14,074 nucleotides of DNA from JAVBMU01 sp031551755. GTDB taxonomy: Bacteria; Actinomycetota; Actinomycetes; Actinomycetales; Cellulomonadaceae. Of this stretch, positions 6,504 to 13,969 are shown piece after piece (position 1 is the stretch's first letter; every line of letters begins with the position of its first letter). The stretch lies in contig JAVBNE010000112.1 of NCBI GenBank assembly GCA_031551755.1, positions 1-14,074 of the forward strand, read 5' to 3'. The notes under the pieces are model-generated. The model saw only the letters and a program-made list of their open reading frames with translations, was not told where the DNA came from and did not search any database. Both the position numbers and the translations under genes were made by a program.

Positions 6504-7504
6504 GGGTCGCCTCCCGACTGTGGCGTACCAGCGGAGGTCTTGGCAGTGACGGCCGCAGGCGAGTCCGCGCGCCCCGTTGCGGACCCGACCGTTGGCGGCT
6601 CGCCGTTCCCCAGGTCGAGGTCGTCCGGGATGTCGGGGTGCGGATCGAACGGGGCGGGACGGCGGGCGAACAAGGGTCGTGTGAGGGCGACCACGACGTA
6701 GGCGATGACGGCGATCACGACGATCGTGGCGCCCGGCGAGAGGTCGTGCCAGTACGTGATTGACAGCCCCGTGACACAGACGGCCAGCCCGATGACCGAC
6801 GCCAACGCCATAGTGCGCCGGAACGAGCGCGTGAGGAGCTGGGAGATCGCCACCGGCACGATCATCAGCGCCGAGACCAGTAGGAGCCCAACGACCCGCA
6901 TCGAGACGGTTACCGTCAGGGCGGAGACGACCGCTACCGCGATGTTCAAGGTGCGCACCGGCAGGCCGGAGGCGCGGGCGAACTCCTCATCGTGGCTGAC
7001 AGCGAAGAGCGCCGTGCGCAGCCCCAGCCCGATGCCGAGGATCACCGCGCAGAGCGCCGCCGTGACCCACAGATCGGCGAAGGTGACCGTCGAGATGGAA
7101 CCGAAGAGGTACTGCATCAGGTTCGCTGACGTGCCGCCCGCAAGGCCGATCAGCAAGACCCCACCCGCGATGCCGCCGTAGAAGAGCAGTGCGAGCGCCA
7201 GGTCGCCACTGGTGCGCCCGCGTTCGCGGACCAGCTCGATGGCGATCGAGCCGAGCACCGCCGCGACGACCGCGCCCGGTACAGCCAGGGCGTCCTGGGG
7301 GACGAGTCCCATGGCGGCGCCCACGAGCCAGCCGAGGGCCACCCCGGTCAGCGCCACATGACCGATGCCGTCGCCGAGTAGCGCGAGGCGGCGCTGGACG
7401 AGGTAGGTGCCGACCACGGGCGCGCAGACCCCCACCAGGACAGCGGCCACGAGTGCGCGCTGCATGAGGGGGTCGCCGAACATGGCCGCCAGCTCGTTGA
7501 GCAC
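6491..7504 (-). CDS. znuB: Zinc ABC transporter permease ZnuB
   Basis: Membrane subunit of an ABC-3 family importer for zinc (or manganese). 337 residues with roughly eight hydrophobic segments. Family hallmarks are the N-terminal MQRALVAAVLVGVCAPVVG, then LLGDGIGHVALTGVALG, the SANLMQYLFGSI loop, and the VGLLLVSALMIVPVAISQLL helix pair. The core ends near residue 280. It is followed by a ~57-residue Pro/Asp/Gly-rich tail (from ARRPAPFDPHPDIPDDLDLG), probably cytoplasmic, which makes the protein longer than most homologues. The GTG at 7504 shares one base with the znuC stop (TAGTG), with GAGGGA 7 bases upstream. Zinc specificity is inferred from the neighbouring His-rich binding protein and zur. 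Confidence 0.93.
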   Translation of the reverse strand: MLNELAAMFGDPLMQRALVAAVLVGVCAPVVGTYLVQRRLALLGDGIGHVALTGVALGWLVGAAMGLVPQDALAVPGAVVAAVLGSIAIELVRERGRTSGDLALALLFYGGIAGGVLLIGLAGGTSANLMQYLFGSISTVTFADLWVTAALCAVILGIGLGLRTALFAVSHDEEFARASGLPVRTLNIAVAVVSALTVTVSMRVVGLLLVSALMIVPVAISQLLTRSFRRTMALASVIGLAVCVTGLSITYWHDLSPGATIVVIAVIAYVVVALTRPLFARRPAPFDPHPDIPDDLDLGNGEPPTVGSATGRADSPAAVTAKTSAGTPQSGGDPCSA

Positions 7505-8322
7505 TATCGCATCCCTCGGGTGTCGGGGCGGGACGTGGGCATAGAAGGAACGGTATCGGCCAGGCCGAGGTCGACGGGACCCGCAGCGGCCAGCGGCAGC
7601 GCATCCATGGGGTGCGCATGCTGGTGTTCGCGCCCGTCGTGACCCGCTGCCGCCCGCGGCGGGGCGCCGTCGTGCACCACCTGCCCGTGGCGCAGGACGA
7701 CCGCGCGCTTGATCAGCGGGGTCAGCTCACCGAGTTCGTGCAGGACGACGAGGGTGGTGAGCCCGAGATCGACCAGGTTGCGCATCGTCTCGGAGAAAAC
7801 CCGCTGACTGGGCGCGTCGACGCCGGCCACGGGCTCGTCGAGGATCAGCAGGTCCGGTTGACGGACGAGGGCCCGGGCGATCAGCACCCGCTGCTGCTGG
7901 CCGCCTGACAGTTCGGTGGTCATGTCGCGGGCGCGGTCGGCCAGTCCTACCAGCTCGAGTGCCTGCGTGGCACGTACACGCCAGCCGCGCGGCAGGCGCA
8001 GCCGCCGGCCGGTGAGCAGACCGCAGGCCACCACTTCCTGCGCGGTGGACGGCATTCCGGCGGGCGCTGTGACGCGTTGGGGCACATAGCCGATCCGGTC
8101 CCAGGAGACTCGCGGGCCGAGCGGTTCGTCGAAGAGCCGCACGGAGCCCGCCGCCAACGGCAGCACGCCCACCAGCGCGCGGACCAGGGTGGATTTACCC
8201 GAGCCGTTAGCGCCGAGCAGGGCGACCATGTCGCCCGTGGGGACGGTCAAGTCGACCCCACGCAGGATGGCGTTCCCGCCGAGGTCGACTCGGATACCGC
8301 GGGCATCGATTGCGGTTGTCAC
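7504..8322 (-). CDS. znuC: Zinc ABC transporter ATP-binding protein ZnuC
   Basis: Cytoplasmic ATPase that powers zinc import through ZnuB. 272 residues. Visible motifs are Walker A GANGSGKST (37-45), the Q-loop in GYVPQR, ABC signature LSGGQQQR (138-145), Walker B LLILDEP (158-164), and the H-loop VVLHELG (H195). After the ATPase core there is an extended tail with a histidine cluster (H228, H233, H235, H237 in GHDGREHQHAH), which could bind metal, and then a Pro/Ser-rich end. The GTG at 8322 overlaps the znuA stop as GTGA; a GTG two codons earlier (8328) is also possible. It belongs to the tightly packed znuA-znuC-znuB-zur operon. Confidence 0.93.
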   Translation of the reverse strand: MTTAIDARGIRVDLGGNAILRGVDLTVPTGDMVALLGANGSGKSTLVRALVGVLPLAAGSVRLFDEPLGPRVSWDRIGYVPQRVTAPAGMPSTAQEVVACGLLTGRRLRLPRGWRVRATQALELVGLADRARDMTTELSGGQQQRVLIARALVRQPDLLILDEPVAGVDAPSQRVFSETMRNLVDLGLTTLVVLHELGELTPLIKRAVVLRHGQVVHDGAPPRAAAGHDGREHQHAHPMDALPLAAAGPVDLGLADTVPSMPTSRPDTRGMR

Positions 8323-9293
8323 GCACACACCAATCCGCCGGTAAGGGCTGCGAGGTTGGCTCGCATCACGTCGAGGTAATCCTGATCCGGGTCGCTTTGG
8401 GACTCTAGCGGGTCGAGTACGGCGGTGCGCACTCCGACGTCATCCGCCAGTGTGCGGGTGGCCTTGGGGTTGAGCAACCGCTCTGTGTAGAGGGTCTTGA
8501 CGCCTTCTTCGCGGACAATGTCGGCGACTTCGCGCAGTCGTGCCGGTGAGGGTTCGGCATCGGGGTCGATCCCGCTGATGCCGACCTCTTCCAGGTCATA
8601 GCGTTCGGCCAGGTAGCCGAAGGCCTGGTGGGTCGTGACCAAGGTGGCGTCAGCGCACGGGGTGAGACCGGTGGCCATCTCGGTGTCCAGATCCTTCAGT
8701 TTCTTGGCCAGCGTGGCAGCCCGCTCGGTGTAGTAGCTCGCGCTTTCTGGGTCGGCGGCGGAGAGTTCCTTCGCCACGGCTGTGCCGACTGTGGCGAGGC
8801 GTTCCGGGTCCAGCCAGAAATGGGGGTCCTTGCCGGCCGCGTCGGAATGATCGTGCCCGTCGGCGTCGGCGTCGGTGTGGTCATCGGTGGCGGTCTCGTC
8901 CGAGTGGCCATGTTCGGCGTGCCCACCGTTGGGGTGGTATTCCAGCTTCGCCACGGTGCCCGCCTCCACGACGTGTTTGGGTTTGCGCTCGGCGATGGCG
9001 GCGTCGACGGCCGGCTGGAAGTCGGCCAGGTAGACGACGAGACCCGCATCCCCGATGGACCGCAGCTGTGCGGGGGAGAGTTCCAAGTCGTGGGGTTCGG
9101 CGGCGGCCGGCGTGAGGTTGCTGACTTCGACCTTGTCGCCGCCGATCTGCTGGGCGACGTACTGCAGGGGGTAGAACGAAGCGAGGACGGTCAGGCGGCC
9201 GTCGTCGCTTCCGGAGCCGGCCGAGCTGCCGCAGCCAGCGAGCAGCGTGACACCGATCAAGGGGGCGAGGGTTGCCAGGGTGCGTCGTTTCAC
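8319..9293 (-). CDS. znuA: Zinc-binding lipoprotein ZnuA
   Basis: Extracellular substrate-binding protein (cluster A-I) that captures Zn2+ for ZnuBC. 324 residues. The lipoprotein signal is MKRRTLATLAPLIGVTLLAGC with lipobox LAGC, C21 being the acylated residue. The likely metal ligands are H68 (EPHDLEL), H158 (DPHFWLDP), H222 (TTHQAFGYL) and D294 (VLDPL). A His/Asp-rich loop spans about residues 119-151 (nine histidines), typical of zinc rather than manganese binders. C213 and the near-terminal C323 could form a disulfide. The GTG at 9293 has no ribosome site but lies 6 bases after a -10-like hexamer, which suggests a leaderless mRNA. It is the first gene of the zinc operon and is divergent from dusB across 89 bases. 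A candidate Zur operator covers its -35 box. Confidence 0.95.
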   Translation of the reverse strand: MKRRTLATLAPLIGVTLLAGCGSSAGSGSDDGRLTVLASFYPLQYVAQQIGGDKVEVSNLTPAAAEPHDLELSPAQLRSIGDAGLVVYLADFQPAVDAAIAERKPKHVVEAGTVAKLEYHPNGGHAEHGHSDETATDDHTDADADGHDHSDAAGKDPHFWLDPERLATVGTAVAKELSAADPESASYYTERAATLAKKLKDLDTEMATGLTPCADATLVTTHQAFGYLAERYDLEEVGISGIDPDAEPSPARLREVADIVREEGVKTLYTERLLNPKATRTLADDVGVRTAVLDPLESQSDPDQDYLDVMRANLAALTGGLVCA

Positions 9294-9299
9294 CGGGCA

Positions 9300-9328
9300 A
9301 GCTTGCGCTTAGTGAGAATGAATGTCAA
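9300..9328 (-). promoter_or_regulatory. Candidate znuA operon promoter (leaderless)
   Basis: On the minus strand a perfect TTGACA (9328-9323) is followed after 17 bases by CAAGCT (9305-9300), then 6 bases, then the znuA GTG. The spacing is ideal for a housekeeping sigma factor, and transcription would begin at or next to the start codon. The -10 box has only the conserved A2 and T6, so the -35 must contribute strongly. Confidence 0.5.
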
Positions 9329-9333
9329 TACCA
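9313..9333. promoter_or_regulatory. Candidate Zur operator
   Basis: An imperfect inverted repeat with half-sites TGAGAATGA and TCAATACCA around a 3-base centre. Six of nine half-site positions are symmetric. It agrees at 13 of 21 positions with the TGAAAATGA-type Zur palindrome recalled for actinobacteria. It covers the TTGACA -35 box of znuA, so a bound repressor would block RNA polymerase. The adjacent zinc operon encodes Zur itself. It also lies about 50 bases upstream of dusB, whose promoter it might touch. No second copy was noticed in the window. Confidence 0.45.
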
Positions 9334-9370
9334 ACAGGTTCTCCGTCGATGCCGTCTCGCCGGCCGATGA

Positions 9371-9376
9371 GAGAAT
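9371..9376 (+). promoter_or_regulatory. -10-like hexamer of dusB
   Basis: GAGAAT lies 6 bases before the dusB GTG, and no good ribosome site is present. This fits leaderless initiation. No convincing -35 box is seen 16-18 bases upstream. Confidence 0.35.
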
Positions 9377-9382
9377 CGAGCA

Positions 9383-10537
9383 GTGACCGCCCCCGTTCTC
9401 CCGCCCTTGCGCATCGGCCCGTTGGTCGTCGACACCCCCGTCGTCCTCGCGCCCATGGCCGGGGTGACCAACCGGGCCTTCCGCACCCTGTGCCGCGAGT
9501 ATGGAGCCGGCCTGTACGTCGCGGAGATGGTCACCAGCCGGGCGCTGGTCGAACGGCATGTCGAGAGTCTGCGGATCGTCACCTTCGGCCCGGGTGAATC
9601 GCCGAGATCGGCCCAGGTCTACGGGGTTGACCCGCACACCGTCGGTGCCGCGGTCGAGATCATCGCCGGTGAGGACAGAGCCGACCACATCGACCTGAAC
9701 TTCGGCTGCCCCGTGCCCAAGGTGACCCGCAAAGGGGGCGGGTCGGCGCTGCCCTGGAAACGTGATCTCTTCGCGGCCATCGTCAAGGCCGCCGTCAGCG
9801 CCGCCGACCCTTACGGCGTGCCCGTCACCATCAAGATGCGTAAGGGGATCGACGACGACCACCTGACGTACCTCGACGCCGCTCGCAACGCGCGCGACCT
9901 CGGGGTCGCCGCCATCGCCCTGCACGCCCGCACCGCCGCGCAGTACTACTCGGGGGTGGCCGACTGGCCCGCCATCGCGCGGCTCAAGGAGACCGTGACG
10001 GATGTGCCGATCCTCGGTAACGGCGACATCTGGTCGGCCGAGGACGCGCTGCGGATGGTCGCGGAGACCGGCTGCGACGGCGTCGTCGTCGGACGCGGGT
10101 GCCAAGGGCGGCCGTGGCTCTTCGCGGATCTGGCTGCCGCCTTCCGGGGGTCCGCCGAGCGAGTCCGGCCCGGACTGCGGGAGGTCGCGGATACCGTCTA
10201 CCGGCATGGCGAACTGATGGCCGAGTACTTCGAGGATGAAGGAAAAGGCTGCCGGGATCTGCGTAAACACATGGCCTGGTATTTCAAGGGGTACCCCGTC
10301 GGCGGGGAGTCGCGGCGAGGTCTGGCGCTGGTCTCGAGCCTTACCGAACTGCGAGAACGCCTGGATGCCCTCGACCTCGACGCTCCCTATCCCGGGGAAC
10401 CGGCCGAGGGACAACGGGGCCGTTCCGGTACCCCCAAGCAGCCTCATCTGCCCTACGGGTGGCTCGACTCGCGCGACCTGTCCCCGGAGCTGACCGCGTC
10501 GCTCCATGAGGCCGAGTTGAGCGTCTCCGGGGGATAA
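9383..10537 (+). CDS. dusB: tRNA dihydrouridine synthase DusB
   Basis: Flavin-dependent reductase that converts uridines in the tRNA D-loop to dihydrouridine. 384 residues. The FMN-binding TIM barrel begins with VVLAPMAGVTNRAFRTLC. The catalytic cysteine is C109 in DLNFGCPVPKV. The barrel continues with VPVTIKMRKGID, LHARTAAQYYSG, the phosphate-binding ILGNGDIWSAEDAL and GVVVGRGCQGRPWLF. The C-terminal helical tRNA-binding domain has KHMAWYFKGYP. Length and motif order match actinobacterial DusB. The GTG start has no strong ribosome site but follows a -10-like hexamer. It stands divergent to znuA and is followed after 40 bases by dgt in the same direction, the usual actinobacterial order before dnaG. 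Confidence 0.95.
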   Translation: MTAPVLPPLRIGPLVVDTPVVLAPMAGVTNRAFRTLCREYGAGLYVAEMVTSRALVERHVESLRIVTFGPGESPRSAQVYGVDPHTVGAAVEIIAGEDRADHIDLNFGCPVPKVTRKGGGSALPWKRDLFAAIVKAAVSAADPYGVPVTIKMRKGIDDDHLTYLDAARNARDLGVAAIALHARTAAQYYSGVADWPAIARLKETVTDVPILGNGDIWSAEDALRMVAETGCDGVVVGRGCQGRPWLFADLAAAFRGSAERVRPGLREVADTVYRHGELMAEYFEDEGKGCRDLRKHMAWYFKGYPVGGESRRGLALVSSLTELRERLDALDLDAPYPGEPAEGQRGRSGTPKQPHLPYGWLDSRDLSPELTASLHEAELSVSGG

Positions 10538-10564
10538 GTCCCGGGCGGTGACCCGGCGTCTCGC

Positions 10565-10570
10565 TAGGGT
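10565..10570 (+). promoter_or_regulatory. -10-like hexamer of dgt
   Basis: TAGGGT, a TANNNT-type -10 box, lies 7 bases before GTG 10578 and suggests leaderless initiation. The overlapping AGGGTGGG could alternatively act as a ribosome site, but only 4 bases would separate it from the GTG. Confidence 0.4.
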
Positions 10571-10577
10571 GGGTTCC

Positions 10578-11858
10578 GTGCCCCCCGCGACTACCCACGC
10601 GTCGGCCCCCCGCTACTCGGCTGCTGACGAGGAACGATGGTTCACCGAACCACCCAAATCGCAGTCCCGCACGCCCTTCGAACGCGATCGTGCCCGGGTG
10701 GTGCATTCCTCCGCGCTACGCAGGCTCGGCGCCAAGACGCAGGTCCTCGGCCCAGGCAGCGACGACTTCGTCCGGACCCGGTTGACGCACAGCCTTGAGG
10801 TTGCCCAAGTGGGCCGGGAGATCGGCAAGGCCCTGGGCTGCGACCCCGATGTCGTCGACACGGCGTGTCTCGCCCATGACCTCGGGCACCCGCCATTCGG
10901 ACACAACGGGGAGCGGGCGCTCGCGGATCTGTCCGTCGACATCGGCGGTTTCGAGGGGAACGCCCAAACGCTGCGGCTGCTGACCAGGCTGGAACCGAAG
11001 GTGATGGCCGCCGATGGCACCGCCGTGGGGCTCAACCTGACGCGAGCCAGCCTGGATGCCTCCGTGAAGTACCCCTGGCGGCGCGCGGATGCCCCTGGGC
11101 GACCGGACGGTCGCCCGACGCCCAAGTTCGGTGCCTACGAGGACGACCTGCCGGTCTTCGACTGGTTGCGCGCCCAGGCGCCCGACGGCCGCAAATGCCT
11201 CGAGGCCCAGGTGATGGACCTAGCCGACGACATCTCCTATTCGGTCCACGACGTTGAGGACGCCGTCGTGGGAGGTCGCATCGACCTTGCCTACCTCGAT
11301 GACGCCGACGAGCGCCGCCGGGTCGTGGCCGCTGTGCACGGTTGGTACGGCCGCCACCACGATGCGCCCGCCCTCGAGGCCGCCGTCGAACGGCTCCAAT
11401 CGACGGGTTACCTCATCCGCGGATTCGACGGGACCCGCGGGGCGCTGGCGATGCTCAAGGATGCGACGAGCCAACTGATCGGCCGATTCTCCGACGCCGC
11501 CCATGGGGCGACGCGCGAAGCGTACGGGTCCGGCCCGCTGACCCGGTATGCGGCGCAGCTGGTGGTGCCGGAGGAGACGCTGGCCGAGATCCTGGTACTC
11601 AAAGGGGTCGCGGTGGCCTACGTGATGGCGCCCCGCGAGCAGGAGCCGTTGTATCAGCGGCAGCGCGATGTGATCGCCGACCTGGTGCATGTGCTGGCTG
11701 ACCGTGCTCCGTTCGGATTGGAGCCCGCCTTCGCGCATGATTGGGCCGCGGCAGCCGACGACGCAGCAAGGTTGCGGGTGGTAGTGGATCAGGTCGCCTC
11801 GCTGACCGACGTGTCGGCGATACAGCTGCACGCCGCCTTGGTGCGGCCACGCCCATGA
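10578..11858 (+). CDS. dgt: Deoxyguanosinetriphosphate triphosphohydrolase-like protein (HD domain)
   Basis: Hydrolyses dNTPs to deoxynucleoside plus triphosphate, helping control dNTP pools. 426 residues. HD-domain metal ligands are H71 (RLTHSLEVAQ), H100-D101 (LAHDLGHPPFGH) and D217 or D218 (MDLADDISYSVHD). The N-terminal block FERDRARVVHSSALRRLGAK is the conserved start of dGTPase-like proteins. The proline-rich stretch about residues 165-185 (GRPDGRPTPKFG) matches the actinobacterial form. GTG 10578 was chosen for its upstream signals. In-frame GTGs at 10548 and 10569 would extend the protein by 10 or 3 residues without conserved sequence. It follows dusB and precedes dnaG, linking nucleotide pool control with priming. 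The preferred substrate cannot be read from sequence. Confidence 0.93.
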   Translation: MPPATTHASAPRYSAADEERWFTEPPKSQSRTPFERDRARVVHSSALRRLGAKTQVLGPGSDDFVRTRLTHSLEVAQVGREIGKALGCDPDVVDTACLAHDLGHPPFGHNGERALADLSVDIGGFEGNAQTLRLLTRLEPKVMAADGTAVGLNLTRASLDASVKYPWRRADAPGRPDGRPTPKFGAYEDDLPVFDWLRAQAPDGRKCLEAQVMDLADDISYSVHDVEDAVVGGRIDLAYLDDADERRRVVAAVHGWYGRHHDAPALEAAVERLQSTGYLIRGFDGTRGALAMLKDATSQLIGRFSDAAHGATREAYGSGPLTRYAAQLVVPEETLAEILVLKGVAVAYVMAPREQEPLYQRQRDVIADLVHVLADRAPFGLEPAFAHDWAAAADDAARLRVVVDQVASLTDVSAIQLHAALVRPRP

Positions 11859-11944
11859 ACCCCGGGCCTCTGGTGGTGGTTGCCCTGGCCCGCACTCCCG
11901 ATGCCCGCTGCCGACCTGCGGCGTCGGTCATCGGCGCGCGGCCC

Positions 11945-11950
11945 TAGACT
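11945..11950 (+). promoter_or_regulatory. -10-like hexamer of dnaG
   Basis: TAGACT (TANNNT type) lies 6 bases before the dnaG GTG, with no ribosome site, so a leaderless transcript is likely. No clear -35 box is seen. The 98-base dgt-dnaG gap also holds a short GC hairpin (CCGAC/GTCGG, about 11911-11927) without a T tract. Confidence 0.45.
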
Positions 11951-11956
11951 CGCACC

Positions 11957-13969
11957 GTGGCTGGGCTGATCCGACGCGAGGACGTCGACGCGGTGCGCGA
12001 ACGGGCGCGGATCGATGAGATCGTGTCCGCGCATGTCACGCTCAAACCCGCCGGCGTGGGTTCGCTCAAGGGCCTCTGCCCGTTCCACGACGAGCGGTCG
12101 CCGTCGTTCCATGTGCGGCCCGGTGTGGGTCGGTGGCACTGTTTCGGCTGCGGTGAGGGCGGGGACGTCATCTCCTTCGTACAGAAGATCGATGGGTTGA
12201 CGTTCACCGATGCCGTCGAGTACCTGGCGGATCGCGTCGGCCTGCAGCTGCGTTACGAGGAGTCCGGCTCCGGGCCGGTGACCGGACCCAGGAGGTCGGA
12301 GGAGCCCGGGCGGCGCCAGCGGCTCCTGGAGGCCCACCGCGTGGCCGCCGCATACTTCGCGGAACAGTTGGTGGGGCCGAGCGCCGGGGCCGCGCGGGCG
12401 TTCTTGGCCGAGCGCAGTTTCGAGCGGGCTGACGCGGAGATGTTCGGCATCGGATATGCCCCCGTCGGCTGGGACAACCTTCAGCGGCATCTCCAAGGGC
12501 GGGGGTTCACACAGGCAGAGTTGATTGCCTCGGGATTGATGAGCCAGGGGAAGCGGGGGATCTACGACCGGTTCCGGGGCCGGCTGATGTGGCCGATCAG
12601 GGATGTTACGGGGGAGATCGTCGGCTTCGGGGCGCGCCGGCTCTTCGAGGAGGACCAAGGACCGAAGTACCTGAACACCCCGGAGACGGCGCTCTACAAG
12701 AAGTCCCAGGTGCTTTACGGCATCGACCTGGCCAAACGGGAGATCGCCCGGACCAAACGAGTGGTCGTGGTCGAGGGGTACACCGATGTGATGGCAGCGC
12801 ACCTGTCCGGTGTGACGACCGCCGTGGCGACCTGTGGTACGGCCTTCGGTTCCGACCACGCCCGCATCGTGCGCCGACTGCTCGGGGACACGACCGCTGG
12901 GGGAGGGTTGCAGCTCGCCTCGGGAGCTTCCCTGGGCGGTGAGGTGATCTTCACCTTCGACGGCGACGCCGCGGGTCAGAAAGCGGCCATGCGGGCGTTC
13001 GGGGAAGATCAACGGTTCTATGCGCAGACTTTCGTCGCCGTCGAACCCGGGGGGATGGACCCTTGTGAGCTTCGCATGGCGAGAGGACCCGAGGGGGTAC
13101 GCGCGTTGGTGGATGGACGCCAGCCCCTCTTCGAATTCGTGATCCGGACGACGCTGGCGACGTTCGATCTCGATACGGCTGAGGGCCGGGTCGGAGCGCT
13201 CCGCGCCGCCGCACCGATCGTGGCCGGTATTCGCGACACCGCGTTGCGGCCGGAGTACTCGCGGCTGCTCGCCGGGTGGATCGGGATGGACGAGCGGTCG
13301 GTGCGGGCAGAGGTGGCGAATGCCGGGCGGCAGAATCGCGGCGCGGGCAGCGGTCGAGGAGACGGTCCGCTGGGCGATGGCCGGGGTGCCGGCCGGGGCG
13401 ATGGCGATGGCGGGTCTGGCGCTCCGGCCAACGGCAACGGTCGCGGTGATGGTGCGCCCGGTGCCCCCGCCCCATTCGCGATCGCCCTGCCGTCCCCGAA
13501 CGACCCGGTGGCGCGGTTGGAGCGGCAGGCTCTCATCGCCGTCCTGCAGCACCCCGGGTTAGTGCCGGCCTCCTTCGATTCCCTGGGTGCCGATGCGTTC
13601 ACGGTGCCGGCGTGGCAGGCAGTCCATGCGGCCGTCCGGGCGGCTGGGGGAGTGTATGCGGGTGTGGAGGGCGGGGCGGGGCGCTGGGTCGCAGCCGTGA
13701 CCGAACAGGCCGGGGAACCGTTGCGGCCGATCATCACCGAGCTGGCTGTTGCGCCTTTGCCGGAGGATCGCGAGAGCGCCCTGGGTGACTATGTGGCCGG
13801 TGTGATCGCGGCGCTCGTCGATCTGGGGATGACCAGGCAGGTGGCGGATGCCAAGAGCCGCCTGCAACGAGTCGATGCCGCAGCGGACCCGGAGGGGTAT
13901 GCGGCTGCGTGGGCGGCGCTCGTGGAGATCGAGAAACGCCGTCGGCTGATCCGCGAAGGCACGGGTTGA
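11957..13969 (+). CDS. dnaG: DNA primase
   Basis: Makes RNA primers for replication at the fork together with DnaB helicase. 670 residues. The N-terminal CHC2 zinc finger has ligands C41, H44, C62 and C65 (LCPFHDERSPSFH ... WHCFGCGEGGDV). The RNA polymerase core carries the basic FRGRLMWPI motif, the TOPRIM acidic motif VVVVEGYTDVM (E273, with Y275-T276-D277) and FDGDAAGQK (D335, D337 binding metal). A Gly/Asp/Arg-rich linker spans about residues 460-506. A C-terminal helicase-binding domain follows (from about 511). Between the TOPRIM motifs a Gly/Ser-rich segment (about 312-328) looks longer than I recall in mycobacterial primases. The GTG start is favoured by the upstream TAGACT box and by the conserved IRREDVDAVRERARIDEIV N-terminus. 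It is complete in the window. Confidence 0.96.
   Translation: MAGLIRREDVDAVRERARIDEIVSAHVTLKPAGVGSLKGLCPFHDERSPSFHVRPGVGRWHCFGCGEGGDVISFVQKIDGLTFTDAVEYLADRVGLQLRYEESGSGPVTGPRRSEEPGRRQRLLEAHRVAAAYFAEQLVGPSAGAARAFLAERSFERADAEMFGIGYAPVGWDNLQRHLQGRGFTQAELIASGLMSQGKRGIYDRFRGRLMWPIRDVTGEIVGFGARRLFEEDQGPKYLNTPETALYKKSQVLYGIDLAKREIARTKRVVVVEGYTDVMAAHLSGVTTAVATCGTAFGSDHARIVRRLLGDTTAGGGLQLASGASLGGEVIFTFDGDAAGQKAAMRAFGEDQRFYAQTFVAVEPGGMDPCELRMARGPEGVRALVDGRQPLFEFVIRTTLATFDLDTAEGRVGALRAAAPIVAGIRDTALRPEYSRLLAGWIGMDERSVRAEVANAGRQNRGAGSGRGDGPLGDGRGAGRGDGDGGSGAPANGNGRGDGAPGAPAPFAIALPSPNDPVARLERQALIAVLQHPGLVPASFDSLGADAFTVPAWQAVHAAVRAAGGVYAGVEGGAGRWVAAVTEQAGEPLRPIITELAVAPLPEDRESALGDYVAGVIAALVDLGMTRQVADAKSRLQRVDAAADPEGYAAAWAALVEIEKRRRLIREGTG

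Noticed and set aside
8824..8940. Repetitive GTCGGCGTCGGCGTCGG-like stretch, considered as a tandem repeat
   Set aside because: It encodes the His/Asp-rich metal-binding loop of ZnuA; the repetition follows from the amino acid composition.
9290..10507. 405-residue minus-strand frame across dusB
   Set aside because: Opposite a gene with complete DusB motifs; the composition is that of an antisense shadow.
10527..10544. Hairpin CCGGG/CCCGG with 8-base loop at the dusB stop, considered as a terminator
   Set aside because: Only five base pairs and no T tract. Such short GC hairpins occur by chance in high-GC DNA, and dgt follows closely.
11789..13552. 587-residue minus-strand frame across dnaG
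   Set aside because: Opposite DnaG with intact zinc finger and TOPRIM motifs; no recognisable domain in the translation.
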